Assembly (NCBI GenBank): GCA_963575745.1
Contig: CAUYUJ010016369.1
Location: forward strand, 163,501-227,500
DNA from: Prorocentrum cordatum
Taxonomy: Eukaryota; Sar; Dinophyceae; Prorocentrales; Prorocentraceae
Reading direction: 5' to 3'
Length of the DNA stretch: 64,000 nt
Below, piece by piece: positions 44,640 through 55,067 of the stretch. Position 1 is the stretch's first letter. Each line of letters opens with the position of its first letter. Position numbers and translations under genes: made by a program. Below the pieces are notes generated by a model. It did no database searches, had not been told where the DNA came from, and worked only from the letters and a program-made list of their open reading frames with translations.

Positions 44640-45480
44640 TCGACCGGATGAGCCGCAGGCCGAACTGCAGGGGCACTGGGGGAAGAATACTTCCGCGGCC
44701 AAGAAGGCGCGGTTCCTCCAGACGCTGGCCGAGGACGGCCAACTCGCCCTACGCGGGGACGGAAGGCCAGGGTCAGGGGCCTGGCTCCTGCCGCGCGAGG
44801 CGAGCACTGCGCCCCTCCCAGACGACCACTTCTGGGCGAACCCACGCATGCGCCTCGGCTGCGACGTATGCGCCCCGGGCGCGCGCTGCCAGCACCGTAA
44901 ACAGGACGGCTCGCTGCGCGGGGAGCTGCTGGACGCCAAGGGCTGGCACGCCAGGAAGTGCGGACGCGGAGACAGCAGGCAGGGATTGCCCACACAACTC
45001 CCTGCGGGACTGGAGTGCGCCGTGGCACTACGCTTCGGCTGGCCACCAGGCCAAGACCGAGCAGCGCAACCCCGCTTGGGACCGCCAGCACCTCGACATG
45101 GGCGTGTGGGAGGAGTCGACCTTCGACGTGGCCACGCGCGACCCACCTACCAAAGCCCCCACCTACGTGGGCTGGTCTGTCATCTGCGAAAACAGCGACA
45201 ACAACGCTCACAAGCAGGCCAAAGGCTCGCACGGATGGCGTGGCGGCTGCCCAGGCGGTCGACAGAAAACGGACGCGCTATCCCCCGTCCACAGGGGAGC
45301 TGGTCCAGGCTGTCTTGGAGTCCGGGGGACAGCCGGCTGACGCGGCTGACGAACTGGCCTTCGTTCGCTCTTATGGCTGGGATTTGCAAGAGGCCGAGCG
45401 GCCCGCTGTGATAATCCTCGCCACTTGGCGCGGAAGATCCAGCGCAGCCTGGCACTTGGCAACGCCAAGATGCTGCTGAG
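44640..45480 (+). pseudogene. Decayed 3' end of a non-LTR (LINE-type) retroelement ORF
   Basis: Protein-like stretches appear in three different frames in succession. First is ARFLQTLAEDGQLAL followed by GCDVCAPGARC and GWHARKCG (a Cys/His cluster). Then come HNSLRDWSAPWHYA, EQRNPAWDRQHLDMG and APTYVGWSVICENSDN. Last are DGVAAAQAVDRKRTRYPP and LESGGQPADAADELAFVRSY. The order (zinc-finger-like cluster, RDW/EQ, then a DV/YV strand, then K-RYP and E-GG-P) is what I associate with the C-terminal region of dinoflagellate LINE-like RT ORFs. At least two frameshifts are needed, so it is a pseudogene. No RT core is present upstream, so it is 5'-truncated as LINEs often are. Confidence 0.5.
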
Positions 45481-45499
45481 CGCGGCGTGAACAGCCAAG

Positions 45500-45720
45500 C
45501 GTGAGCACCACCTGCACGAGCACCACCACTACCACCACCAGCACGACCACCACTCCCACCACCACGACCACCAACAGCTCCGACACAAACACCGCCACCA
45601 CCAGCCCGACGACCACTAGCACAGCCACAACCACGAACAGCCCGACTACCATGACGACCCCACCACGACCAGTGCGGCCGCGGTGCCCCGCACGATCACT
45701 ACCACTGCCCGCACGATGAG
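45500..45720. repeat. Degenerate (ACC)n tract after the LINE remnant
   Basis: CACCACCACTACCACCACC-type sequence immediately after the LINE-like frame ends; it may be the element's simple-repeat tail. Confidence 0.7.
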
Positions 45721-46809
45721 CAATCGCACGCCCCCCACCACCAGCACCACGACCGCCGCGACCGCGACGACCGCCACGCCCTCCACCACGACCGCCACCA
45801 GCGAGCCTACCCACCACCACCTTGACTAGCGCCTGCTCACCGCCCCCTTCCCCCCCCTGGCCCCCTCCCCTCTCCCCCCCCCCCTCCCTGCCGCAGCGGG
45901 CGCCTCGTGTGCCCCCTTCCGCCTCCTTTTTCAGCCGCTACCTCCTACGGTTCCAGCGTTGCTGCCCCGCGCCAGCTGGCTTGGTCTGGTACCAGGGGGC
46001 TGCGGCCAGCTGCTCTGCCCGGCGAGAGAGAGAGAGAGAGGGAGGGAGAGAGAGAGACAGAGAAAGACGACACCCCAAGAAAATTGACCTGCCGAGGGGG
46101 ATGGGCCAGTGGCGCAGAACAAGCTCAGCTCGGCACCTGTAAAGGCCCATGCTTAAGATCAAGCCATCGCTGCTCCAAATCACCTGTCGGTGCAACTTTC
46201 CTTTTTCCGACGCGAAATCAGTGTTCTTGGCGACCCGTTGCTTGCCAACATTCAGGATCCTTCGAGGCGTCCCGCGCTACAGCAGTTTGAGATGCGGGGC
46301 CACTCAGCTGTCAGTGCCCGGTGTGAGGCACCGTGCATCAACGCAGAAACAACGACACTTTGGAGAAAGAGATGGGCGAGTGCAATAAAGGAATTGTGGG
46401 AGGATGGATGAAGGCATGCGGAGGACAGACGAGGAGAAGGAAAAGGATGGGAAGAGATGGGGAGGGGAATAAGAATGACTACGCAGAAGATGAGGGGTTA
46501 ATGTGGCGGAGATCTGCTGTTTGACATCGGCGCTCGAGCAGGCACGCCCCGCGGCGCCGCGGAACGCGTTCGGGCTTGCAGCGAACAACCAGGCAGCGCG
46601 GACGTTTGCTACGCGCGTGCAACAGCAACTGACGAACGACCCCATGGGAAGCATGTTCACTTACGGCCATCGGGTACTTGCCAAAGGTGGCCCAGACTTG
46701 CCCCGAAAACCCCAGCATGTATTACCTAACGTCACGAGTGGCAGTATCCGAGGTGTCCAGGGGGGTGGGGTCCCGGGGGGAGCAGGTTGCCTCCCAGATA
46801 CGCACCCCC
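45721..46809. other. Intergenic DNA, no gene recognised
   Basis: C-rich at 45840-45890 and GAGA-rich at 46025-46065. No protein-like frame that I trust. Confidence 0.4.
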
Positions 46810-47410
46810 CCGGGGCGGTTCCAGGGCCCAGGCAAGCTCCAAGACGCGGCAAGAGTGCTCCAAGAGGCTCCCAAGACGGTCCTTGAGGGCGCCGAATCGC
46901 AGAGTTATCGGTCCAAGACGCCCCAGTAGCCTCCAGACGGCTCAAGAGGCTTCCAAAACGCCCCAATCGGCTTCCACGAACACTCTCAAGAGGGCCCCCA
47001 GGGGCAAACATCATAGACGTGCTTTCTGTTTTTGAGATATTTTGGCGTTCTCGCCTTGTCGGCTTCTCGACGCTCCAAGACAGCACAAGGCCCCCAAGAT
47101 CGCCCAAGAAGACTCCAAGACGGTCCCAAAACGACCCAAGAGGGCCCCAAGACCGCCGAGTATGTCTCCAAGACAGCCCAAGAGGCCCCAAAGACGGCTC
47201 CAAGAGGAAGGTCAAACGGGGCACCCGAAAGGATATTTCGAGCCCTCGGCCTGAGAGGCTCCTAGGAGGCCCCAGATGTCCCCAAGAAGCCTCCTAAAAC
47301 GCCCCAAGAGGCCCCCAAGAGACCCCCAGGAAGCCCCAAGAGGCCCCTACGAGGCTCCCAAGAGACCCCCAAGAGCCTCCCAAGAGGCCCCAAAACTACC
47401 TCCAAGATAC
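46810..47410. repeat. CCAAGAGGCCC minisatellite with embedded core, copy 2
   Basis: Same words as at 41880. Core at about 47000-47080 contains TTTTGGCGTTCTCGCCTTGTC and CTCGACGCTCCAAGAC. Confidence 0.8.
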
Positions 47411-47424
47411 CCCCGAGAGCGCTC

Positions 47425-47437
47425 GTCGTCGTCGAAA

Positions 47438-47471
<34 letters not shown>

Positions 47472-47496
47472 TGCCGCCACCGCCGCCGCCGTCGGT

Positions 47497-47561
<65 letters not shown>

Positions 47562-47570
47562 AGTCGCCGT
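47425..47570. repeat. (GTC)n microsatellite
   Basis: GTC triplets with one GCC-rich interruption at about 47472-47495. Confidence 0.95.
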
Positions 47571-48159
47571 CGTCGACGACGACGACGTCGTCCAGGGTCG
47601 GCGGCACCGGCCGTAAGGTCTATCCAATAAGGATCCAATAAGGATGACCACGCAGAGGATGAGGGGTAATGTGGCGGAGGATAGAGGGGGAGATTGATGT
47701 GATGAAACCGCAGCAGAAAGGTGGGAGAAGGGACCTTCGAGAATCTACGGAGAGCGGGTAGGGGAGAGGATGCAGGATGGGGGAAGGAGGATGGGGGGTA
47801 AGGGGGAGGGAAGATGAGGCAGGACAGAGGGGGAGAGGGAGGATGGATGAAGATGATGAGAAAAGGAGGATGAGGAACAGGAGGATAGGATGGAAGATGG
47901 TGGTGCGCAAGGTCACGAATGTGCCTCTCGCCCCTCCTCCGAGTTGCTGAGGAAGTTCATAACTAACAGGAACTGCGCAAACTCGATGAACTCCTCCCAC
48001 CCAAATTTCTCATGGCCCCTCCCTGCTCCCCCTTCACGTCCCACTGCCTCCCGCCTCCTCCTCCCCCATCTTCTGTTTCCTCATCTTCCTTCTCCTCCGA
48101 TCACCAATGCCATTTCTCTTCCACCACTTCATCCCCGTCCCTCTTTTTCTACTCCCCCC
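47571..48159. other. Purine-rich then pyrimidine-rich DNA, no gene recognised
   Basis: 47640-47890 is GGAGGATG-rich and 48000-48160 is TCC-rich. Both are low in complexity. Confidence 0.5.
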
Positions 48160-48420
48160 CCCCACATCCAATGGATGGATACCTGAGTATTCCCCATATC
48201 CACCGGATGGGGTTCTTCATACTCCCCATCTCTAAAGGATGGGGTTCTTGAGATTCCCCATATCCAAAGGATGAGGTTCTTGTTCCCCAAGGATTATCAT
48301 TATTCCCCGTGTCCATGGGATAGGCTTTCATGTGACTTCCCGTATCTAACGGGTGGGGTTCTCCCCCCATATCCAAAGGACTGGTACTTTGTGCTTCCCC
48401 ACATTTAAAGGATGATATGC
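48160..48420. repeat. CCCCATATCCAAAGGATGGGGTTCTT minisatellite, block 1
   Basis: Units of about 27-35 bp built on CCCCATATCCAAAGGATG and GGGTTCTTG; the ends of the unit are self-complementary (CCCCAT...ATGGGG). A second block of the same family lies at 58436-58540. Confidence 0.8.
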
Positions 48421-48570
48421 GTGTCATTACTCTGACTGCGCCGAGGACCCACCCAATCACCTCCCTCCTCTTCCTTCCTATGCTTTGTGATGGCTCAGTC
48501 GGAGGTGAGGGGGTGAGATCGAAGTGGAACGGAGAGCCACCCTACCGGGAAATCGATTTCGGTTTCGTGT

Positions 48571-50052
48571 TAGTGCTCTGTACTCCTCCGCGCTCCTGCG
48601 GTGCCCCATTCTTTCCTCTCCGCAGGCACCACGCAGGAAGTTCAGGTAGAGCATGCGGGCGCTCCTTAAAAGGAGCGGGCGGCGGCCGTGCCTGCAGCGA
48701 CAGCCCCCGGACGTGCCGAGAGCCGCCTACGCGAGCACAGCCAGCGGCCAGACGAGGCCCTTAAAAGGCGCACTCCGTCCCCCGAGGCTGCTCACCAGCC
48801 CCCGCGGGTGCAGACGGCCGCCGCCGCACGGAGCGACAGCGACCTGCAGCACCCCCAGGAAGCCCTCTGGAGCTCAGATCCCAGCGGTGGCGGTTGGGGA
48901 GGATGGTGGCCGTCACAGCTACGGCGTCGGTCGCACTTCGCACTAAATACCGGCGTCCGTCTCTCTAGTGCTCTGTACTCCTCCGCGCTCCTGCGGTGCC
49001 CCATTCTTTCCTCTCCGCAGGCACCACGCAGGAAGTTCAGGTAGAGCATGCGGGCGCTCCTTAAAAGGAGCGGGCGGCGGCCGTGCCTGCAGCGACAGCC
49101 CCCGGACGTGCCGAGAGCCGCCTACGCGAGCACAGCCAGCGGCCAGACGAGGCCCTTAAAAGGCGCACTCCGTCCCCCGAGGCTGCTCACCAGCCCCCGC
49201 GGGTGCAGACGGCCGCCGCCGCACGGAGCGACAGCGACCTGCAGCACCCCCAGGAAGCCCTCTGGAGCTCAGATCCCAGCGGTGGCGGTTGGGGAGGATG
49301 GTGGCCGTCACAGCTACGGCGTCGGTCGCACTTCGCACTAAATACCGGCGTCCGTCTCTCTAGTGCTCTGTACTCCTCCGCGCTCCTGCGGTGCCCCATT
49401 CTTTCCTCTCCGCAGGCACCACGCAGGAAATTCAGGTACAGCATGCGGGCGCTCCTTAAAAGGAGCGGGCGGCGGCCGTGCCTGCAGCGACAGCCCCCGG
49501 ACGTGCCGAGAGCCGCCTACGCGAGCACAGCCAGCGGCCAGACGAGGCCCTTAAAAGGCGCACTCCGTCCCCCGAGGCTGCTCACCAGCCCCCGCGGGTG
49601 CAGACGGCCGCCGCCGCACGGAGCGACAGCGACCTGCAGCACCCCCAGGAAGCCCTCTGGAGCTCAGATCCCAGCGGTGGCGGTTGGGGAGGATGGTGGC
49701 CGTCACAGCTACGGCGTCGGTCGCACTTCGCACTAAATACCGGCGTCCGTCTCTCTAGTGCTCTGTACTCCTCCGCGCTCCTGCGGCGCCCCATTCTTTC
49801 CTCTCCGCAGGCACCACGCAGGAAGTTCAGGTACAGCATGCGGGCGCTCCTTAAAAGGAGCTGGCGGCGGCCGTGCCTGCAGCGACAGCCCCCGGACGTG
49901 CCGAGAGCCGCCTACGCGAGCACAGCCAGCGGCCAGACGAGGCCCTTAAAAGGCGCACTCCGTCCCCCGAGGCTGCTCACCAGCCCCCGCGGGTGCAGAC
50001 GGCCGCCGCCGCACGGAGCGACAGCGACCTGCAGCACCCCCAGGAAGCCCTC
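48571..50052. repeat. 395-bp tandem terminal repeat, three full copies plus 297 bp
   Basis: Copies start TAGTGCTCTGTACTCC at 48571, 48966, 49361 and 49756, exactly 395 bp apart and almost identical. The fourth is cut at 50052, where element-internal sequence begins. The last 58 bp of each full unit (GTCACAGCTACGGCG ... CCGTCTCTCT) also occur at the far end of the element (56856-56913) in the same orientation. This fits a split direct repeat (A1 ... B1-A2-B2) with additional A-B units. Frames through the array are repeat artefacts. Confidence 0.93.
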
Positions 50053-50092
50053 CACCTCTCCCATTCTGGCGAAGCCGACGTACCGCAGGACG

Positions 50093-51070
50093 TCAGAATT
50101 CGGGATGCCGTGGCCGGAGGGCGACAGCCAGCTGGTGGAGGAAGCTCTTGACGCGGGGCGGGAGGACCAGCTGGCTCAAGGTAGCCACGCCGTCTTGGAT
50201 GTAAATGCGTGCAGTTCTGGCGCAGCTCCAGCGGCCTTTAATCATAAGCTCCCCAAAGTTCCTGGACTTCTGGAACGTCGCGCCACCGCGGCGCAGGGAG
50301 TACCACCGGAAACCATGATTGAGGTACAGCTCCTGGCACAGAGTTGCTAGCCGGCGCCGGTGGACTTCCCCACTGACGGTCGACAAGAAATGGTCTGGCG
50401 CCATGCCGTGGATGTACAAGGCTATCAAACGAACAACCCAAGGATCATCCAGAGCAATGGTCTCCATGGCCCCCTGCCGCTCTCCAGATTTGCTTCGCGG
50501 CAGGCTCCAAACGCCTTGCCCGGACACAATATTCAAAATGAAATCGCGCACGCGCGCATTGAAAAGCTCGCCAGGCCGTGCGAACGTGTCGAAGCCGAGC
50601 ACGAGGAACAGCCCGGTGTCCTTCCACCCCTTGTTAAACGCCAACTGCGCGAGGGCATACGTGAATAGCGGGGTGAGAGGAGGTGCACGCGCAGGCAGTT
50701 CAGCGCGCCCCCACGCTTTATGCAGGCGCCATGCTCCAGACATGTGCCGCCGAACTGCTGGGAGGAAGTGCCCCAGCCCGCTGAGCAAGTCACCGGCCAT
50801 GGCCTTGGAATCGCCGAGCTCCCAAAGCGCCTCAATGTAGAACTCAAGGAACTGGTCCAGCGCGACCAGCGAGGTAGGCAGCCCACGTTTGGACTCTCTG
50901 AGAAAGTTGAAGAAGGCCCGCACGGCGAGCTTATAACGGTCAAGGGTCCGAGGTGAAACAAGTTGGTCCCGCAAACGTCCTCGAGGCTGTCTCTCTGCCA
51001 CTCGTTGCCCCTTGGTGCGAGGCCGCGCGATGCGGCTCACAAGTCTCCTGGTCATAGCTTCGACCGCCAC
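50093..51070 (-). CDS. Tyrosine recombinase of the DIRS/PAT-like element
   Basis: Integrates circular cDNA by site-specific recombination. 325 residues; an N-terminal SAM-like core-binding region (YKLAVRAFFNFLRESKRG) precedes the catalytic domain. Catalytic Arg165 is in DTFARPGELF, a likely Lys194 in PRSKSGE, Arg260 in WYSLRRGGAT (box II, where the usual His of H-x-x-R is Tyr257), Trp281 in GRWS, and the nucleophile Tyr290 in ARIYIQDG. Length and order fit DIRS-type recombinases. It starts 18 codon positions inside the end of the RNase H frame in another phase, as overlapping ORFs do in DIRS elements. It is intact in this copy. Confidence 0.85.
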   Translation of the reverse strand: MAVEAMTRRLVSRIARPRTKGQRVAERQPRGRLRDQLVSPRTLDRYKLAVRAFFNFLRESKRGLPTSLVALDQFLEFYIEALWELGDSKAMAGDLLSGLGHFLPAVRRHMSGAWRLHKAWGRAELPARAPPLTPLFTYALAQLAFNKGWKDTGLFLVLGFDTFARPGELFNARVRDFILNIVSGQGVWSLPRSKSGERQGAMETIALDDPWVVRLIALYIHGMAPDHFLSTVSGEVHRRRLATLCQELYLNHGFRWYSLRRGGATFQKSRNFGELMIKGRWSCARTARIYIQDGVATLSQLVLPPRVKSFLHQLAVALRPRHPEF

Positions 51071-51645
51071 CGGCTGGGCCCGTCGGCGGGGTTCAGGTCA
51101 GTGGGGACCCAGCCGAAGAAGCCCTGGAAGTTGGCGAACCTGGCGAGGGCACCGAGGCGGAGGAGAACAGCATTGAGTTGTCGGGACGACGAGCGGCCCT
51201 TGGTCAGCGTACCAATGGCCACTTGAGAATCCAAAAGGATAAGAGTACGTTGGTTATGGTGCTTACTATGCTTGAGCGCGTGCCGCGCCCAGTCAAAGAC
51301 CGCCGTGGCCTCTAAGGTGTTGATGTGCTGCGAGTTTTTGAACTCGCACGAGAGGGCGACGCGCCAAGTCCACAACCCCGAATCGATGGGGTCACGAGGC
51401 CAGGCCGACAAACGGCACGGCATGCCCGCGTCCAGACGCACGTCTGTGCCCTTATGATCCGCCGCCCGCAAGCAAGTACTCTTGCACGAGCTCCGCGGTC
51501 GGCTCAAGACGAGTATCGGTGCGGGCGTCAGGCGGAGGGCACGGAGGTGCTGCAGGGGCGCCCCCGTAGCGGGCCGTCCAACCGAGTCCGGTCTGCTCGC
51601 GGTGCGCCTCCTGGATATCAGCCCATGCACGCCATAGAGTTCCAA
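51052..51645 (-). CDS. RNase H C-terminal part of the DIRS-like pol
   Basis: Contains QHINTLEATAVFDWA (the HIN-LE motif with catalytic Glu), LILLDSQVAIGTL (Asp) and WVPTDLNPADGPSRW (last Asp), in the spacing of DIRS/retroviral-type RNase H. The first beta-strand Asp is not here but appears to lie upstream of the methyltransferase, in VATDASSAGGGAC near 52720. Residues before about 51500 in this frame are out-of-phase filler. The domain is followed at once by the recombinase ORF. Confidence 0.75.
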   Translation of the reverse strand: MELYGVHGLISRRRTASRPDSVGRPATGAPLQHLRALRLTPAPILVLSRPRSSCKSTCLRAADHKGTDVRLDAGMPCRLSAWPRDPIDSGLWTWRVALSCEFKNSQHINTLEATAVFDWARHALKHSKHHNQRTLILLDSQVAIGTLTKGRSSSRQLNAVLLRLGALARFANFQGFFGWVPTDLNPADGPSRWRSKL

Positions 51646-52485
51646 AGGTGGTCGGCTCTGCCAGGCCGGCCGCCTGCCCCAGGACGAAGGGAGTCAGGAG
51701 CCGTGCAACAATGACTGCGGGTAGAGCGCCGCCGATGAGGCCGCCCTTGCAATCCTCCACCTGGTCCTTCTTAATGGACTTCTCGCACGGCTTCAAATGC
51801 TGAGGAGGGAATCCCAAGATCAAGGATTGCTCGTCCGCGCGGAGCCGCCGAGGCCCGCCAGGGGCCTTGACGAGGTTCACGTCTTCGCACGCGTAGGGCG
51901 GCAGCCGGAAGGCGTCCGCCCCCCACCTTCGCCGGGCCTTCTCCGAGCACGCGTCGTGACCTGCAGGGCGCTCAGGGGGTCGAAACCGCTTGACGGGCTG
52001 GCAAAACGCATAGAATGGCTCCTGCGCGTCCGCGAACTTGATGACACTGGCCCCCAAGAAAGCCTCCAGGGGCGGCTGCCACGTGGCGACGCCCTCGAGA
52101 ATCCGCCTGCCTCCCTCCGCGCCTCGATCGATGAGGTCGGCTACTGGCTCGATCGGGAAACCGCGGGCCCAGTGCAGGCATGGGCGCCGGCAACGATGCA
52201 CGTCGGCCGCCTCCACGAAAACCGGGGCCACGCCAAGAGCCTGACTGATCCGCTGCTCCTCGTCTGCCCCGTTTGTGGATATGCTGCCAAAGAGGTCGAA
52301 GACGGCCCAACCTGGGTCCTCCCGAAGCCACGTCGCAAGGCGCAGAGAATCTTCCAGGGCTGCACCCTGGCGCGGAGCCGTCGAATCGCCGCGGCAGGAA
52401 ACGCCTGCAACGTGCACGACGCGCCGCGCCATGGGGAACCACGCCTTCCAAGTGCGGACGTCCTCCTTCTTGAGTGGGTGCCCGG
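51452..52485 (-). pseudogene. C5-cytosine methyltransferase, catalytic to C-terminal part
   Basis: Transfers a methyl group to cytosine C5 in DNA. Landmarks in order: VRTWKAWFPMARRVVHVAGVSCRGDS (split here: the AGVSC part matches motif IV, with the nucleophile Cys kept but Pro-Cys changed to Ser-Cys), FDLFGSIST at the motif VI (ENV) position with the catalytic Glu missing, CRRPCLHWARG matching the RRPRLYW stretch, then RADEQSLILGFPPQHLK (motif IX-like) and GLIGGALPAVIVARLL (motif X-like, GN-P changed to GA-P). Motif I lies in the previous frame, so one frame change near 52480-52490 splits the enzyme. Lost motif VI Glu and the frame break suggest an inactive copy. The domain sits between RNase H parts. 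Confidence 0.7.
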
Positions 52486-53877
52486 CCAGCGACCGCGAAC
52501 AACAGCTCGAGACGCGCGAGAGGCCTCAACGGCAATGACGCCGCAAGGCACGACTCGAAGCAACTCCATGGCCGCGCATGCAGCGCCCATGCAATCGAAG
52601 TCCAAGACGAGAAGCACATCTGAGCGCGCGGGGCCTGCGCCATGTCGAAGTACCTGGAGGCGCCGCACGCCTTTCGGCGACAGCCCAGTGGAGACGCAGG
52701 CCCCTCCACCAGCGCTCGACGCGTCCGTCGCGACGACCTGCCCGGAAATCGTCGCCCCGAGGTCCGCCCAGACGATCGGCAGCAGGCACGCGATGAGTAT
52801 CAACTCGTCTCCCGCCATGGGCCCGATCGGGCCCCGGCGGCGCTCCCGTCGGGCTTCGTGGAACACCTCCTGGAATATCGCAAAGTAAGGCCGTGCGAAC
52901 TGGAGGATGTGGCACACCTTGCCGATGATGAGAAGGAGGTCGTCCCCAGAAACATCATCAGCAGTAACGGCCTCAAGGAGCAAAGATAAAACCGCTGAGC
53001 GCCTCGTTGCCGATGTCCCCGCGAGGCGGTCCCCCCCGCGAAGCTGGGCGCCGAGACTCTCCCAGACCGTCGTGCCCTCCGCGGCCTTCGCCGGGTCCCG
53101 AAGCACCCCCATGTTCGCATAGGCGTCGCGCAGCGCGAGCTGCTCGCCGGACGCCTTGTACAGGTAGTCCCCCATCTCGGTCTTGAGGACGACTTTCCCC
53201 TGGTCCCAGTTGTCCACGTAAACCGAGTACCAGTTCCGGGGGGCCCCGCCGGCCGTCGCGGGCGCTGGGGCCCCCATCCGCACGAGGAGGTCCCGGGAGA
53301 TGCCGGCCCCGAGTGGGGGCGGAGAGGCGACGAGATTCTCGTGGGCCTCCTGGATGAAATCCACGGCGCTGACCCAGCCCATGGGGCACGCGCGAAGCCT
53401 AGGTCGGACTTCTCCGCTCCCGCTGAGCCCCAGTGCCGAGCGAGGCACCTTCTTCTCGAGGACGAAAGCACCGCGCCACGGGCGCGGGACCGCATATAGA
53501 TGGAAGCAGGCCTTCTGGTCCTCCGAATAGAAAATTCCAACCTCATCCTCAAAAATAGTCATCAGCGGCCAAAGCCCTGGATATCCCATGCGCTTCGAAG
53601 CGCCACCAAAAGGCCTCTGGAGAGCGTTCGTGGGCACGAGGTTGACGATCAGCCTCAAGACGCGCTGGATGCCGCGATCGGTCTCGACCCACTTCTTATG
53701 GGCTCCGAATAGCCCATTGCGGACGGGCCGCCCCTTGTGAGTCCAGGTCTCGTCGGGGACCTCGGCCTCAATCACGCCGAGCCGGTGCAGATTCTCGCAA
53801 ATCTTGAAATATTCTGCGTCGGACTCCACGAGCACCTTGGCCGTGGGCAGGGGCTCCTCGACGTCCCTCTCGTCCAA
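52480..53877 (-). CDS. DIRS-like reverse transcriptase, RNase H first strand and methyltransferase motif I
   Basis: Numbering from codon 53877: VLRLIVNLVPTNALQRPF (74-90) is a finger motif; FYSEDQKACFHLYAVP (116-131) matches motif A with Asp120; CPMGWVSAVDFIQEAHENL (164-182) matches motif B; YSVYVDNWDQ (217-226) is motif C, again with the second Asp replaced by Asn. KVCHILQFARPYFAIFQ (320-336) is a thumb-like helix. VATDASSAGGGACVSTGLS (382-400) looks like the first RNase H strand. LLVLDFDCMGAACAAMELL (422-440) matches methyltransferase motif I (D-F-GxG partly lost), and IAVEASRASRAVV matches motif II. After residue 466 the frame no longer looks like protein because the methyltransferase continues one phase away. 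The 5' end joins the region upstream with no clear ATG. Confidence 0.8.
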
Positions 53878-55067
53878 TCGGAGCCGCGATGGATCTTGCA
53901 GCGCTGCCAGAGCTGGCCCATCGAGCAGCCTTTCGAGGTTTCGAAGCTGCCTCGCCAGCTGGAGGGAGCGCCGGGGCGATAGCCGACCAGCTCAAAGGGT
54001 AAGCACGGGTGACCTGGCACCCCCAGTACTCCCCTTCCCTCCGGTCTGCCTGAGAACTAACAGACCCGCGCTGCAGCGGCGGCGACTCGCGGACCCACAT
54101 CGTGACCTGCCGCCGGACGCGCCCAACGGCCTGGCTCTGCGCCGCGCTCCAGGCCCTCGGGTGCACCATCGTCCTGGTGAGCAGCCTGGGCCCACCAGTG
54201 TACAAGAAGTTCGTCGCGGCAAGGGCAAGGGAGAGCCAAGCGAAGATCCCCGCCTCGAGGAGGTCCTCCGACGCCGGTGCCTGGTCGGCGACTCGCGCGG
54301 CGCGCACTCGGCGGTACGCATCCGGCGGCGAGGGTAGAGAGACGGGCAGAAGCTCCGGGGCCCCGGCCAAATGCTGCACGGTGCCTGCGGGGAGGAGCCG
54401 CACAAGGGTGCCGAAACTCCCAGGTCGGGACTGCACGTGCTCCCACATGATGATCCCGACCTCGACGACCGAGGCCCCTTCGCGGAGCTTGGCCCGGAAC
54501 CCGCGCGATGCCATGCCCCCGGCTCCTGGAGCTCTGGTTTTGGGCCCTGGTCGAGCGTGAACGTCGTGATGACCCGCCGGACCAGCTCGAGTTCGCGCTC
54601 GGTGCCGACCCGCAGAATGCGCCCCAAAAGCGCTTCGCGGGCTGCACCGCGCAGGATTCCGGGGGATGCCAGCCCATCCACGCCGTGGGCCGCCCTGACT
54701 GCTCGCCCAGCGGGCCCGCTCGCGCCTTCCAGGAAATCGGCCCACCAGGAACGGGAGATGCCCAGATGCGGCACGCCCCGCCCCACGTAGACGGCTCCGT
54801 CGTCCCTGCGCCATTGTGGAAGGCCACCGACGACGACGCAGACGCCATCGATGCAGTGCAGGCTCCCGGGGTCCGAGGTAAGCGGCACGCCGTCGAGGCC
54901 GCCGGAATCGCCGTCGGGGCCGCCGAAGCCGCCAGGCGTCACGGCGTCACGGCCGCGAGGCTCCCCAGGCGTCACGGCGTCACGGCCCGGGGGGCCGTCA
55001 GCAGGCGCCGCGGCGGCAATGGCCGCGGGGCGGCTCGCCCGGGCGGGGCCGCCGCGGCTGCCAGCGC
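53878..55067 (-). pseudogene. Frame-disrupted N-terminal pol region of the DIRS-like element
   Basis: Protein-like stretches occur in two phases. One covers about 54850-54510 (HCIDGVCVVVGGLPQW, VPHLGISRSWWADFLEG, ERELELVRRVITTFTLD). The other covers about 54515-53990 (SVVEVGIIMWEHVQSRPG, LEAGIFAWLSLALAATN). A third phase leads into RT. Each change needs a frameshift or an intron. Between 54850 and 55067 the sequence is rich in Pro, Ala and Gly. I recognise no domain; it lies where Gag-Pol linkers sit. Confidence 0.5.

Noticed and set aside
44220-45146. 308-codon minus-strand frame
   Set aside because: Opposite-strand shadow of the LINE-like remnant in GC-rich DNA; no protein character.
48160-48420. 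Regularly spaced repeats that could suggest a CRISPR array
   Set aside because: Units vary in length and sequence, spacers are not unique, and the genome is eukaryotic.
48653-50350. Open frames through the 395-bp tandem repeats
   Set aside because: The unit length is not a multiple of three and the frames recur identically in each copy, so they are repeat artefacts.
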